A stretch of 64,000 nucleotides of DNA, from NCBI GenBank assembly GCA_034336665.1, contig CM067592.1, positions 29,237,819-29,301,818 on the forward strand, in the 5' to 3' direction. Numbering within the stretch: position 1 is the first letter of the stretch; each line of letters starts with the position of its first letter. The position numbers and the translations under genes were made by a program. Of this stretch, positions 33,456-46,329 are shown one piece after another. This stretch comes from Luscinia megarhynchos (lineage: Eukaryota > Chordata > Aves > Passeriformes > Turdidae). The notes under the pieces are model-generated. The model saw only the letters and a program-made list of their open reading frames with translations, did no database searches and had not been told where the DNA came from.

Positions 33456-36246
33456 AACAGGAAAACTTAATGATACCTTTAAGCAGATGGAATTCACATC
33501 ATGAAGTTTTGAAGCTTGATGTTTTGAGTCCAAATTTTAATAGTTTTTGTGTTTCATTGAGGAATAAATAAGAACCTGAAGTACTAATAGACTGTGAAAA
33601 AAGCCATAATCATCTGTGTCCATTCCCTTATCACACGATTTTATTAAGATTTGTATATAAAGTATTCCATCAGATCACTGCTGATTTGCTTCCACTGCTG
33701 AATTATATTTTCTATCAATTTTCTATGCAACATACAAGTCATACACAATAGGAATGCAGCCTTCTGACTGGAAAAGAGATCAAATATAATTGACAATGGA
33801 ACTATGCACACAAAGGTATATAAAACAAATTATATCTTGTAAATTTTTTCTAGTTGTGCTTCAGTTATATTTAGTTATATTATAGCTATGCATTTTCCTT
33901 TAACTGCACCCTAAAGTGTCCTTAAAAAAACTCTATTCCCCTCCAGAGGATGTGAATACCGAGGTCTCACTCAAAGTATTGGCATGCCAAGAATCAGTTC
34001 TGCAACAGAAAGCCGAACGAGTTTATAAAGAATAGAATCCTGAGGTCCTGTGCTGTAATTTGCTTCAAATATAACAGTGTACTAATTAATGATATAATTT
34101 TATGTAAAGTTGCACGTGTTCTTGAGTGCATTTAATACTCAGATGTACTCACAGTGACTTTTATTCCAAATTATTTTATGAATTTTAACTATTCTTACAA
34201 TTATGTAACAAGTTTCATTTTCTACATCTTAAATACAAAAATTAGCAGTGAAATGACATGAAATATGCTTAAGCTTTTAATAAATTATAGCATTTAAGAC
34301 AGCTTTTAGTAAATTGACTGTGCATTCAGTTGTATATTCTAGGGATCTTACACAACAGCTCTATTCACTAATGTATTTTCCAATATACATGCATATATGA
34401 AGTACTAATAGACTAATTATTATAAATTTAAAATTTTCTTCCACTTACATACTGTCCATGGTAGTGACACTTGAGGTTATTGGCTAATACCATTTAGTTA
34501 ACTCAATTGGCTTCTGTCCTACCTAAAAATGAAAAGATTCATCACTGGATCATTTTTTTTGGAAAATTGGAACATTCTTTGGGGAATTTTTGTTTGTTGG
34601 TTTCTACACTTTGATTTTTTCCCTTACTTTGTTTCCTTGATCAAGTCTTTCTTGGTTTGGATTTTCACACCCTCCCCAGTTTTAATTATGATTTTATGTT
34701 TTTGAATTTATATATCTTACCATCAGCAGTGTTAGGTGTCTGCAAATTGGCATGTAATGCAAATAATATTAGTAAAAATTTGGTTCTTTCATTGTTTTCA
34801 GTGATTGAGGACTGAAACTAAGGATTTTTCAGGAAAAATAAAAAAAAAAAAAAGAAAGTAGAAAACATTGAGTGAGACTAAATGCTACAAAATGGGTTGA
34901 AACTATAATGAAGAACAGTAAGAATCGGCAAGTTTAAAAGATCCTCTGCAAATTAAATTTCATCTGCTTCCCAAATGATGAAAGGTGGTTTCCATATACA
35001 GTTGCCCTTTCCTGTAGATGTAGAAACATCTTGCAATCATATGTATGACTATTAAATAAACCTTCAAATAAAATGAAATTCTATCTGCTAGAAATAGGAA
35101 TGTCTTTTTTATTTAAAAAAAAAAACCTATCAAGTAATTCAGAGCTCTGTGAGTCGTGCTTTTCCATGGACTACATTTTTTCTCTTCTTTCTGTGCAGTA
35201 CTGTACTTCCTCTCTGATTTCTTATTCTACGTATGCAGTGGAATATCTTATTTGTTCTGTGGAGCTTTCTCTTTCACTCTTTCCCCATCTTCACTTTTCA
35301 TCTATTTCTGTTCATGTATCTGTTCTGATTCTACTTATTCAGAAGCAGTGTCTCTCCTGATACTACTTATTCAGAAACTTTTCCTCAGTTTCCTATTTTC
35401 TCCTCTGTCTGCCCCCAGGAATACTTTTTGCTCTCTCTCTCTCACCATTTTACATAACACCTGATGAGATACATGGTCCCTTAGATTCAAATGATGTATC
35501 TCAGGAATACTTGGAGTTCCACTTAAACAAGAGACAGAAAACTCTACAAAGGAAGTGATGTTTAAGAAATGTATGTGCTATCCATCTATGTGTGTATCTA
35601 GCTTTAAAAAAGATAAGCAATATTAAGATCAGGATATTCAGTTTCTTATTAAGAATTAATAGGTTTACGTGTGAGAGGTTGCCTGCTTAATGGGTTAGGT
35701 ATTACAATCTTATACAGTATAGAGTTTTGCAGAGATTTTTTAGTTTTACTTGCCCTATATCTCTATAAAATGTTCTTCTGTCAAGCTGGTATTAATTTGG
35801 TGAGAAATATGGGTGTGAGGAAAAGAAAGGTTTCGTATGGGAAAAAAAGAAAGAAAGAAAGAAAAAAAAAGGAAGCATTGCTTTTATGTCGTGCTATTCA
35901 TTTCTCATCAGCACAAGGCCTAAGGGTGTTGTGTGTATGAGGACAAAAGTGAGCAGTGCAGGAGCAGTACTGTAACTGGCACAGGAAAGGGAAAAATTCA
36001 GAAATCTGAAAAATGGGACAGCACAGTCCTTTGTAGAATCAAATTGTTTGGAGAATGGATGTGAAATTAGACTGAGCTGAAAGTCAGAACAGGTGAAAAG
36101 GTGAACACATTGGTTTTAAAAAATGCTTTTTTGGGACTACATTAGGATCTTCATTATTGAGATAATATTCAGTCAAATCTTCTAAAAAAATAACTTTGCA
36201 ATTTAATATATGATCACATAAAATACAATCAAAATATTAACAAAAA
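33456..36246. other. Unassigned AT-rich DNA
   Basis: A-runs at 34839-34852 and 35116-35127 and a (GAAA)n tract at 35842-35868. A T-rich hydrophobic frame at 35073-35464 is compositional. No transposon or gene recognised. Confidence 0.45.
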
Positions 36247-36391
36247 TTATATTTATATTTATATTTATATTTATATTTATATTTATATTTATATTTATAT
36301 TTATATTTATATTTATATTTATATTTATATTTATATTTATATTTATATTTGTATTTGTATTTATATTATTTATATTTATATTTATTTGACT
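36247..36391. repeat. (TTTATA)n hexanucleotide array
   Basis: About 20 or more copies of TTTATA, with two TTTGTA variants near the end (36351-36361) and a frame slip after 36366. Confidence 0.97.
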
Positions 36392-39254
36392 TTTATTTTA
36401 AAAAGGCAAAAAGGGAAAAGCTTAGGTAAGATGTTGGCTATTAGATATTGTAATTTCTCCTAGCTTTCTAGAGTCTGCTTTCTCTCTTCTGCTATATACA
36501 ACAAAAGTTCTGCAAAATATTACAGAAAATCTATTAACACCAAGCTCAGTCATTTCACTAGTTTTTAGAAAAATTTAAAGATCATTTCTCTATTTAATTA
36601 GCATCTTCCTTTAAGATTGGATGGGACTAGGCTTATGTACATGTGATTAATTTGGAGTGATTCATACCTGTTTTACTAGAGGTTTGTTTTTTTTAATCTT
36701 TCTCAATGTTCTTTTTTTTCCTGGAACATGCTTTCCTGCATTTTTTAGTACAGTTAGGGATATCAGTGTGGCAAGACCACTTCCACCAGGTTCTGTCCAG
36801 CAGTGCTTTTCATCAAAGAGGAATTATGTCACTGGCCACTATTCTTTGGTCTCTACTTTAAAGCTAATGGTAGAAAAATATATAGCAATGTTAAAGATGT
36901 ATAGAAAAGAATGCATGCAAATATTTTAGTTCAAGATTTCTGTTGTTTTTGAGAAAGGGTTCTGTCATAGAGGTTTTTTTAGAGAAATTCTGTGTTTATG
37001 CAGGCATGCACATGTTTTAAGTGGATGGAGCCTGGAAAAACAACACATTGTTGTGAACCATATTGTAGTTTTAAATTAGAAGTCAGATCTAGTGTTCAAG
37101 TTCAAGTTCAGCTGAGAAATATCCTTATGGTTTTCTCTTAACTCTTCAAATTCAGGTTAAAAAAAGTCAAAATTGTAAACTGTGATTTAATCTATAGAGT
37201 TTTTTCCTTCAATGTGCCCTCACCTGATATAGTTTTACCTCACTTAGAGGGGAAAAGAAAGTGTGATAATCCTTGTTGAAATTCCTTTGATGAATTTCTT
37301 GTTTTCCAGCAGCTGTCTACGCTCTGAAATAATGTGACATTGAACAATACAGCCATTTTTAAAAGTGGGTGGAGTATCATAGTTTTGTTACTGTCGAATA
37401 CTTATCTGGAAAATATTTAAAATGTCATAAATCTGAATGAAATAATCTCCATGAAAAATTACTCATTTATTCTAAACAGGAAAGTTATTTATATTTTTAT
37501 TTAAAATTATAGTATATTATGATTTATATTAGGTAAGTGTCCATCTCAATGTTTTTCACTTATATAACAGGAATATGAGAGGTCAGGCTCTCCAAGAATC
37601 TAAACAGTATTTAACAGTATTTACAATAGTTTAAAATAAATTTGAATCCATAGCTTTTGTTGCATACTGGCTTTGCTTTAAGGCAAGTTGAGTTTGAAAA
37701 GTGAGTGTGACAAAGAGGCTGTATATAGTACCTCTGTGCCATGGTATGATGAGTATCCCTCTACTAAGTTGTGTACACACAGAGATAATATATAAGAGAT
37801 TTTCCTATTTCTCTTACATAATTCTTGGCCATTTATTGATGATAAACTTTCCTTCAATTTCATCTTTCCGAATATTGCATGTATGCATGTGTAAGTCTAT
37901 ACACAAAGATGAGAAATAAGTTTGCACTACAGTAACCTGCATGCATTCTAAGGTGCTATTATATTACTTTTTTTGGCAAGTGTCCATTGGAGCGTTTTTT
38001 TTTTTTTAGTTTTTTGTGGGTTTTTTTTTAAAATCTGATTCTGGACGGAATAAACTACTGGCACTAAACCATATAGTTTTATAGAATAAAATAGAATATT
38101 TTAATAGAATATTGAACAACAATAGAAAATAACATTGAACTCAGATGATAGCATTACCATCATAAGTTTGGTGGGGTTTTCTTTCATGAAAAATCACACC
38201 CTTTAGAACAAGAAAAGTTTACAAAAGCCCAATTGAAACAAATAAGAGCAAATTTGTCTGTTGAAAAGGTATTATTGTTATTGTGGCAATTTGTAGGGAA
38301 AGGGGTGGGTTAAACTTATCTCTAACATTTTGCCCAGCCACAGCACATCTGTGTACCTAAGTGTCGATAAAGACAGATGGTACATAGAGTAACAGATGCC
38401 AATGCAAAAAATGCAATATGCAACGTAGGAGTTGAAAAGAAATCATTTGGGCCAGATCAAAATACTAAGGTAAGTCTACATGTATCACAATATGTCAAGA
38501 TTGCTTTTCTAAAATTAGAATCAAGATCCTGAAATAGTGCTGTCTGAGGCAGATTAGAAAGGTTTTGAACAATGGAGCTCTGTAAAACGGAGTCATGCAG
38601 ATGCTGCTGAGGATCATCAGTTTAACAACTGAATGCTGGATAGAAAACAGCACTAGGAAACAAAGGGGCCTAGGGGTTTGAATCAATGTCTAGAGGCAAT
38701 ATTTTGTTGTTGCAGCCTCAGGGTCTGACTGAACATCTTTTAGATGGAAATTTGTTCAGTATGAGAGCCATGGCAGGGTCAGTGGCAGCAGCTCAATACA
38801 TTTCCAAAGCTCAGCACAAAGAAATTCCACCCTTGATCTGCTCCCAAGTTTTGATATAATTTCTTACTTACCTCAAGTGTTATGGTACTGGTGAGGACTG
38901 AGAGCACTGTTCTGATTAGAGAGGAAATAATAAAATGAGATGATCAAGAAAATTACTTTCAGCGGGATTAAACTTCCTGCTGTTCTCAGTCTAGAAACTG
39001 AAATCATATTGTTCATGCCATTGCAAAACAGGAAAACATGGCAGCATGATAGCTAGGATGGCAAGAATTATATTTCTGCTCAGGAGGGAAGGATACAATT
39101 CAGTACAATTCAGTAGTTAGAAAGAATGGGATGTGAACTCTCTTAGTAGGTGTCTCTTTTTAATAGGTGCCTTCAATAGAAGTCTTCAAGTATTGTCAGA
39201 TGTGCAGTAGCCTGCTATTCACTTACAAACGGCCTAATGCAGTGTTCCCAACAT

Positions 39255-39395
39255 GATACAGTGATAAGTCACAGAAGTGCCAATTAAAATGGAACGCTTA
39301 TTGTGTCAATCATTTAAAAGCAATGCTAAGCTCTCATAACACTCTTTCAAAAATAAAAGGTATAATAAAAGCTTTATATGCTGAGCTTTCTCTTC
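39255..39395. other. Candidate conserved non-coding element
   Basis: Non-repetitive, moderately AT-rich sequence with homeodomain-type cores (CCAATTAAAATGG at about 39280) and TGTGTCAATCA near 39303. It lacks stop-free coding. Conservation is guessed from texture only. Confidence 0.2.
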
Positions 39396-40119
39396 ATAGT
39401 ACTGCCTCCTGGTAAGAGTGGCTCTTACAAGTGTGATTATAATAGAAAATCCTTTGCTTTGTCATTTTCATGTTTCAAAATTTCAGTGACTCCAATTTAA
39501 GCTATCCTTCATATGATAAAACTGGACTCAAACACTGTCTTAGGCCATTCTTGTTATAAATAATTGGCATTTACTGAAATGTTTCATTCTCAACACAGTC
39601 TTTCTCACATTCACTCAAAACCCCCACAAATCTCTGCTCACAAAACAAAATACGAAACACAAAATATAATAAAAGTGGAGAGCAAATATCTTTGATATTC
39701 ACTATGAGGATGAAAGTGTCAGTTATCAGTAAAAGTGGACTAAAAATTTGTCTTTATAGGACCTGCTCTTTTATCATCTCCCTGTTTGCCAGTCTGCATG
39801 TTATGTCTGAGTTCAGATATTATTCCTTGTTGACACTGAAGACATTTAAAAAAATAAAATCATTTTCCAGCTTTTTTATCAGAAATCTATTTTACATCAA
39901 CCCAATTAGTCATATTTAGCTGAGAAGAATAAGAGCAAACTGACTTCACTGTGGGCCTATGCTATTTGATACATACAGGCTCCAAGAGTTAAATGTAAAT
40001 TAAAGGAAGGTGCTTCTATTTCTGTCTGATCAGAAATGCTTTTTCCACTAAATATTAAAATTTATCTTTTTCATTCATATTTTTAACTTCCTCTCGTTTC
40101 AAACATGAAGTAAAACTAT

Positions 40120-41150
40120 TTTGTAGCTTACCAACGCATTTGTGCTGCAACCTACTATGAAAACAATGCACATTGAAGAATTCTATATTGCCACAGTATT
40201 TGTCCTCTCTGTTTAATCAGTGCTTTGCTACAGAGGTAAGCCTTTCCTTCTCTCCTTACCTTCTTTCATTAAGAGCTTAGGTGTAGCCGCATTTTTATTA
40301 AAATTGTTATGCACTAATCGTACATACTGTATTATTAGCAATAACATGGCAAAACAGAATTAAGCCTTCACCTGAATTTGTTTCCTTTTATGGATTTTTG
40401 TTAAAACTATAAGTGCAGATTTTCATCACAGTGTGTGTGGGTTTAGCCACGCAAGTCCCATTAATATTAAAAAGAATCACGCAGCTAAGTCCCTGCACAC
40501 CACATTGAAAACACTCTTTAACGTTATTTTAATGAACATTCTTTTATGACTAAATTATTTCAGAGTAGCTGAGCAGTTATTATCTTCCTCAGTGACTAGT
40601 GATCGCCCACAGGGTAAGTTTCTCTAATATTCTGTTGCAGCCCCTGTGCCTTTGCCATGTTGTTATGGGACCTTTCTAGTTATAAACGATTTTCATTGCA
40701 GTGTGCAATTAGAAACTAGCCAACAGAGTAAAGCAGCAAAACTTGATTTTGGCTGCAAGTTGAAGCTGCCCCTGGGGGTCTTTAATTTATGCACTGTCCT
40801 TTTTCGTATAATCAAGGTTTTTTTGAAATGTGCCCAGTGTTTCCTTAGAGGGAACTTTTCTCTCCTTCCTGAGGTTCATTCCACCTTGTTTGTGGTTTAC
40901 AAATCTTTCAAGGTTGTTTTGGATAGTTAGTCACATGCACAATGACAACATAAATCTTTAATGGAACTTGAAACCATAATTTACTTACTTTTGTGCACTT
41001 ACTGCTTGAAACTTGGCATGTTACAGCCAGAAATCCATTGCATAGTTAATTAGTGAATGTGAACTGTGTTTTCCCTTCTGCACACAAATTACATTCATTG
41101 GAAACTACCTTGTCTTTATATAGAAGTGGGTGCCATCACAGACATTACCA
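40120..41150. other. Candidate conserved non-coding region
   Basis: About 1 kb of complex sequence free of simple repeats and transposons. It has CpG-containing pieces (CAACGCATTTGTG, AGTGATCGCCCACAGGG, TATAAACGATTTTC). One plus frame at 40646-40930 stays open for 94 codons (CxCKLKLPLGVFNLC-like) but has no family I recognise and no clear splice context. It could be regulatory DNA or an untranslated exon. Confidence 0.25.
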
Positions 41151-41599
41151 CATGCGTGTCATCCTATTCCTGCACTACCCATTTTCTTCCTCCTCCTGCT
41201 CAGGATAAGATAGCATTTTACTGTTATCTCTGAGTGTGGGAGCACTACAGACAAAAATGTGTGGATTGAAGTTTTGGTAATGTTACTCAATTAGAAAAAG
41301 TTTATTTGATCTATAAAAAATATCTGGAAATTGATATGACAAATTCTGTGGTAAAAAATTGAATCAGTTTTATAATTTTTATAAAGCTATTCATGATGGA
41401 ATTAGTTTGATAGCCGTGAAACAATAAAAGTAGAAAACTGCAATGTTGTGGAGTATTTTCAGTGTTGTTTTCCCAAGTCACATCAGGTTTCACTGTTTTA
41501 TCTCTAGGAGAGCTGAAAATGTATTTTCTATGGGTTATGCTAGTATTCTTCCTCGGGACCAATACAATAATCTCATTTAATCTGTAGACTATTATTACC

Positions 41600-41665
41600 A
41601 ATGGAATCAAGAAAGCCATTTAAATGGATTTGAAGCCATTTAAATGGAATGAAGAAAGCCATATT
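41600..41665. repeat. Short duplicated segment with two 12-bp palindromes
   Basis: The palindrome CCATTTAAATGG occurs at 41616-41627 and 41636-41647, 20 bp apart. The flanking AATGGAATCAAGAAAGCCAT is repeated as AATGGAATGAAGAAAGCCAT about 42 bp downstream. Confidence 0.92.
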
Positions 41666-41994
41666 CCTTTCCTCAGTATGATCCCACATAAATGATTTCT
41701 TTGAGATTATATTCTAAGAGAATGTTTAGCTTGTGAATATATTGAAACTGATTAAATCCAACTGACAGTGGCTAATCTCACAAATTTGTTTCTTGCTGCT
41801 TACTAATAAAGAGTTCAGGTGATGTGTCACACCCTATGACCATAGTAATGAGTATTAACCAAATTAACTGCCCCCTATTGACTTTGTTATCACATTACCC
41901 CCCCAAAAAATCCACAGACTCAATCAGTTCAAAAGGAATTTTTCAGCAGTCTTAACAAAGAAAAACTAGACTAATTATTTAGTAAGGCTGGAAT

Positions 41995-42418
<424 letters not shown>

Positions 42419-44140
42419 TCTTAGATATGGATAATACATATTTGAACAAGAAATAACAATTTAAACATGTGGTGTCTCTCAATAGGCAGCAAATGATGAG
42501 TTAAAGATTGTTTTTGAAAAGTGATCTAGATATGGGATAGATCTTTTCAGAAGGAATTCTATTTACAAAATCAGTTTTGCCCATTTCAGTCAACTGTGTA
42601 TATATCAACATACTTTAAGTAACATTTCACAATTTTATTAATTTTAATATTCCTTTTTATTTCCTCTACTGATTTATAAAAAACAGAATTAGGATTGATT
42701 AAAATATGTATACTCCATCCAATTTTGATATTACATTCACAACTGACTTTGTGCAATGCACTACTCCTTTGATCTAATAATGAAAATACGTCAGTATATA
42801 CTCTTTAAAGAAATAATGTAAAGTGGTCCAGACCTCCTGGGACAATAAGACTACAATATATGAATTTAAATTGCTAAGCTACCAGCCCCACCCTCCATGA
42901 GAACTTAAACACTGTGAACATTAACCAGCATTTCTGGAAACTTCAAATATTAAAAAAAATCCCAAACCTACAACAAACCAATCTTATGTACCAGTCTTCT
43001 AGTTTATGTAGAGACTAGAAGGATAAAATACTTAAAGAGGCACCCTAATTCTGGTGCAATTTATAATTTAGATTCACATAGGAAAATGTACATCTCTTTA
43101 TTTGGTTTTGGACTGAATTAAATGTGACAAGACTGACAGTAGTTCTATGCAAATTCATGGTTATATTGGGCAATACTAACAGGCCAATGTTCTGTTTAAA
43201 GACTTTCATATTGCTATCTTTACATAGTATTCACAAAAGTGTGTTTATTTCACTATTTACATGCGACAAGTATTGGTACTTCTGATATGTCTTTGACACA
43301 GAAAATACTTATCTATTTGCAACTAATTAATCTTCAGTTATACAAATCAAGAGAAACCTTGAAACAAAACAGTCAAGAAGATAAAATTTTGCCTAATATA
43401 ATGAAGTGGTAATGCTATCATCTCTGATTTGTAGTACTATAAGTTTGCTACCTGAGGTATTTGTTACTGAATGAAAGATTTTGAAAAGGCAGCCAGGAAA
43501 AGCTTCCAGTGGAAAAATTTTATGATTGTCCCAGCTCTCAGCTTTAGAGAGGTAACATTACTTCAATATGGGGCATACATACTCTTAAATTCACTTGTTA
43601 GTTTTTGGGACATTGCAGTAAAAGTCTTGCTTGTAGAATATGTAGAAGGTGACCATGACTAAATTAAACAGCATCAGGGTTGGTAAGGTTTAAAAGTCTT
43701 TTTGTTTTGTTTTGTTGTTGTTTTTTTTTTTTTTAATTTTGTTTTGTTTTATACAATATGCTGCTACACTATCGAATATTGCATTTTGAAAAATAATAAG
43801 ATTTCCTAAAGTAAAGACTTTATTTTTACAATTAAAATTCAAGAAGAATGAACTGCAAATTTTTGTAGTCTGCTTGAGAAATAATTCCTTCCATCTGGGC
43901 CTTTTCTTTTTGTAAAGAAAAAGGAGTTTTAATATGTTGGATGAACAATATCAGCCTATAAATAGTATTATTCTATTTGTTTCATGTTAACCATGTAGCA
44001 CATATACTTAGAACTTCACTAGAGACATTCTAATGCTTTTATAGAAGTTTTTAAGATTAAGTAAAACTGCATATTTTAAGCCAGCATTAGATGAAGTTTT
44101 CAGACATAGACTGAAAGTCAATACAGATTTTCACAAATTT
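42419..44140. other. Unassigned AT-rich DNA
   Basis: A T/G-rich tract with a long T-run lies at 43698-43752. No gene or transposon recognised otherwise. Confidence 0.45.
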
Positions 44141-44144
44141 AACA

Positions 44145-44290
44145 TTTAATATTGTAGAGGTCTTTCCCCTGAAGGCCTCCAAGGACTGGGATTGCATAGT
44201 TTGCTCAGTACTCCCTTCCAGTGCTACATTATCACCCTCATGATTTTTTTCCCCCATAATGTCCGGACTAAACTTTGCAAAACAAAATTT
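44145..44290 (-). mobile_element. Possible CR1 fragment
   Basis: GGCCTCCAAGGACTGGGATT, then CTCCCTTCCAGTGCTACATT and CCCATAATGTCCGGACTAA, resemble reverse-complement CR1 3'-region text (CCAGTGCT...CCTAATGTCCAGCCTAA). Short and diverged. It lies just upstream of a plus-strand CR1. Confidence 0.5.
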
Positions 44291-44324
44291 GTGGCTACAG
44301 TACTTTTTCATCTTTTGAAGGAGG

Positions 44325-46240
44325 GACGGATTTCTCAGGAAATATTTAAGGGAGCTGCTAGGGCATGTAGAAAAAAAAAATAGGGAGGCCAAAGCTCAGT
44401 TTGAATTTAACTTGGCAACTACTGTTAAAAATAATAAAAAGAGTTTTTACAAATATATTAAAGGTAAAAGGAAGGGTATAACCAACCTCTGCTCCTTATT
44501 GGATGAGGCAGGCAAACTAGTAACTAAAGACGAGGGAAAGGCAGAAATGCTTAATGCTTTCTTCGCCTCAGTCCTTAGTGGTAAGACAGCTTGTCCTCAA
44601 GACCCCTGTCCTGAGGGGCTGGTAAGTGGTGCCAGGGAGCAGAATGGTCCTCTTGTTATGCAAGAAGAGGCAATCAGAGAACTGCTGGGACACTTAGATG
44701 TTTATAAATCATTGTGACCAGATGGGAATCCATCCCAGGATGATGAGGGAGCTGGCAGATGAGCTTGCAAAGCCTCTCTCCATCATTTATCATGAGTTGT
44801 GGCTCACTGGTGAGGTTCCAGATGATTGGAAGCTAGCCAATATGACCCCATTCACAAAAAAGGTAGGAAGGAGGATCCTGGTAACTACAGGCCAGTTAGC
44901 CTGACCTCATTACCAGGTAAGATAATGGAGCAGTTCACAATGAGTGCTATCACACAGCACTTACAGGATGGCCAGGGTATCAGACCCAGTAAGCGTGGGT
45001 TTATGGAGGGTGGGTCATGTCTGACCAACCTGGTCTCCTTCTATGACCAGGTGACATGCCTGGTGGATGCAGGAAAGGCTGTGGATGTTGTCTATCTAGA
45101 CTTCAGCAAGGCCTTTGACACTGTCTCCCACAGCACACTCCTGGAAAAGCTGCAGCCCGTGACTTGGGCAGGAGCACTCTGTGCTGGGTTAGGAACTGGC
45201 TGGATGGCGGGGCCAGAGAGTGGTGAGTGGTGCTGCACACAGCTGGGGATCAGCCACCAGTGATGTCCCCCAGGGGTCTGTGCTGGGGCCAGTTCTGTTT
45301 GATATTTTTATAGACGATATGGATGAAGGCATTGAGTCCTTCATTAGCAAATTAGCTGACAATACCAAGGTGGGAGCTTGTGTTGACCTATTGGAAGGAA
45401 GAAGGGCTCTGCAGAGAGACTTAGATAGGTTAGAAAGATGGGCAGAGTCCAACAGCATGAAGTTTAATAAGTCTAAGTGCCGAGTTCTACATTTTGGCCA
45501 TAAAAATCCCCTACAATGCTACAAGCTGGGGACAGTGTGGCTGGATAGTGTACAGGCAGAAAGGGACCTGGGGGTGCTGGTTGACAGCTGGCTGAATATG
45601 AGCCAGCAATGTGCCTTGGTGGCCAAGACGGCAAACGGCATCCTGGCCTGCATTAGGAATTGTGTGGCCAGCAGGAGCAGGGAGGTCATTCTTCCCCTAT
45701 ACTCGGCACTGGTGAGACCACATCTTGAGTACTGTGTGCAATTCTGGGGCCCTCAGTTTAGGAAGGACGTTGAGATGCTTGAACGTGTCCAGAGGAGAGC
45801 AACAAGGCTGGTGAGGGGCTGGAACCCAAACCCTGTGAGGAACGTTTGAAGGAGCTGGGGTTGTTTAGCCTGGAGAAGAGGAGGTTGAGAGGTGACCTTA
45901 TTGCTCTCTACAGTTTCCTGAAGGGAGCCTGTAGACAGGTGGGGGTCAGTCTCTTCCACCGGGCAGCAACTGACAGAACCAGAGGACACAGTCTCAAGCT
46001 ACGTCAGGGAAGGTATAGGTTGGATGTTAGGAAAAAAATTTTCACCAAAAGAATAATAAAGTACTGGAATGCTCTTCCCAGAGACGTGGTCATCATCTCT
46101 GGATGTGTCTAAGAAAAGGCTGGACATGGCACTTGGTGCTATAGTCTAGACTCTGAGTGGAGGTGTTAGGACATAGGTTGGACTCGATGATCTTAGAGGT
46201 CTCTTCCAATCTCATTATTCTGTGATTCTGTGATTCTATC
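44325..46240 (+). mobile_element. Long CR1 copy with complete 3' end
   Basis: The element starts in ORF2 (GGGAGCTGCTAGGGCATGTA) and runs through the RT region to the 3' end TTAGAGGTCTCTTCCAATCT, followed by two and a half copies of the ATTCTGTG octamer at 46214-46239. It is the best-preserved CR1 in the window and the uninterrupted counterpart of the copy at 28185-30390, so both probably belong to one young subfamily. It is 5'-truncated, as most CR1 copies are. Confidence 0.95.
44412..46110 (+). pseudogene. CR1 ORF2 reverse-transcriptase relic
   Basis: Four overlapping frames cover the central and C-terminal ORF2 protein. 44412-44717 holds the linker before RT (DEGKAEMLNAFFASVLSG). 44826-45263 contains GNYRPVSLTSLPGK, the GFMEGGSCLTNL region and VYLDFSKAFDTVSH with the motif A Asp. 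45220-45849 contains the motif B-like [18 protein letters not shown] and then LADNTKVG, where the catalytic FADD of motif C reads LADN, a loss of the second Asp. It also holds [17 protein letters not shown] and [16 protein letters not shown]. 45846-46112 holds the tail ([20 protein letters not shown]). An in-frame stop near 44715 and frame changes near 44830, 45230 and 45845 break it, so it is inactive. Confidence 0.93.
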
Positions 46241-46329
46241 ACCTACCACCATCTAGAACAGTTCTCTTCCATTACCTTAACAACATCCTCACAATTGTTC
46301 GGAGATCTGTTGCTCTCTTCTTCAACAGG

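Larger units (their letters stand above)
36392..41994. other. Long interval without recognised transposons
   Basis: More than 5 kb with no CR1 or LTR that I can identify. Parts at 39250-39400 and 40100-41150 are more complex than the surroundings and are listed as candidate conserved non-coding DNA. A T-run lies at 37996-38008. A short duplicated segment lies at 41600-41665. Confidence 0.45.

Noticed and set aside
33217..33533. Long Pro/Phe, Pro/Ser and Gly/Lys open frames
   Set aside because: They are translations of the CCCCTT array in different frames and carry no sequence beyond the repeat.
40646..40930. 94-codon frame as a coding exon
   Set aside because: No recognised domain, and no convincing donor and acceptor pair with matching phase. 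Kept only as part of a candidate conserved non-coding block.
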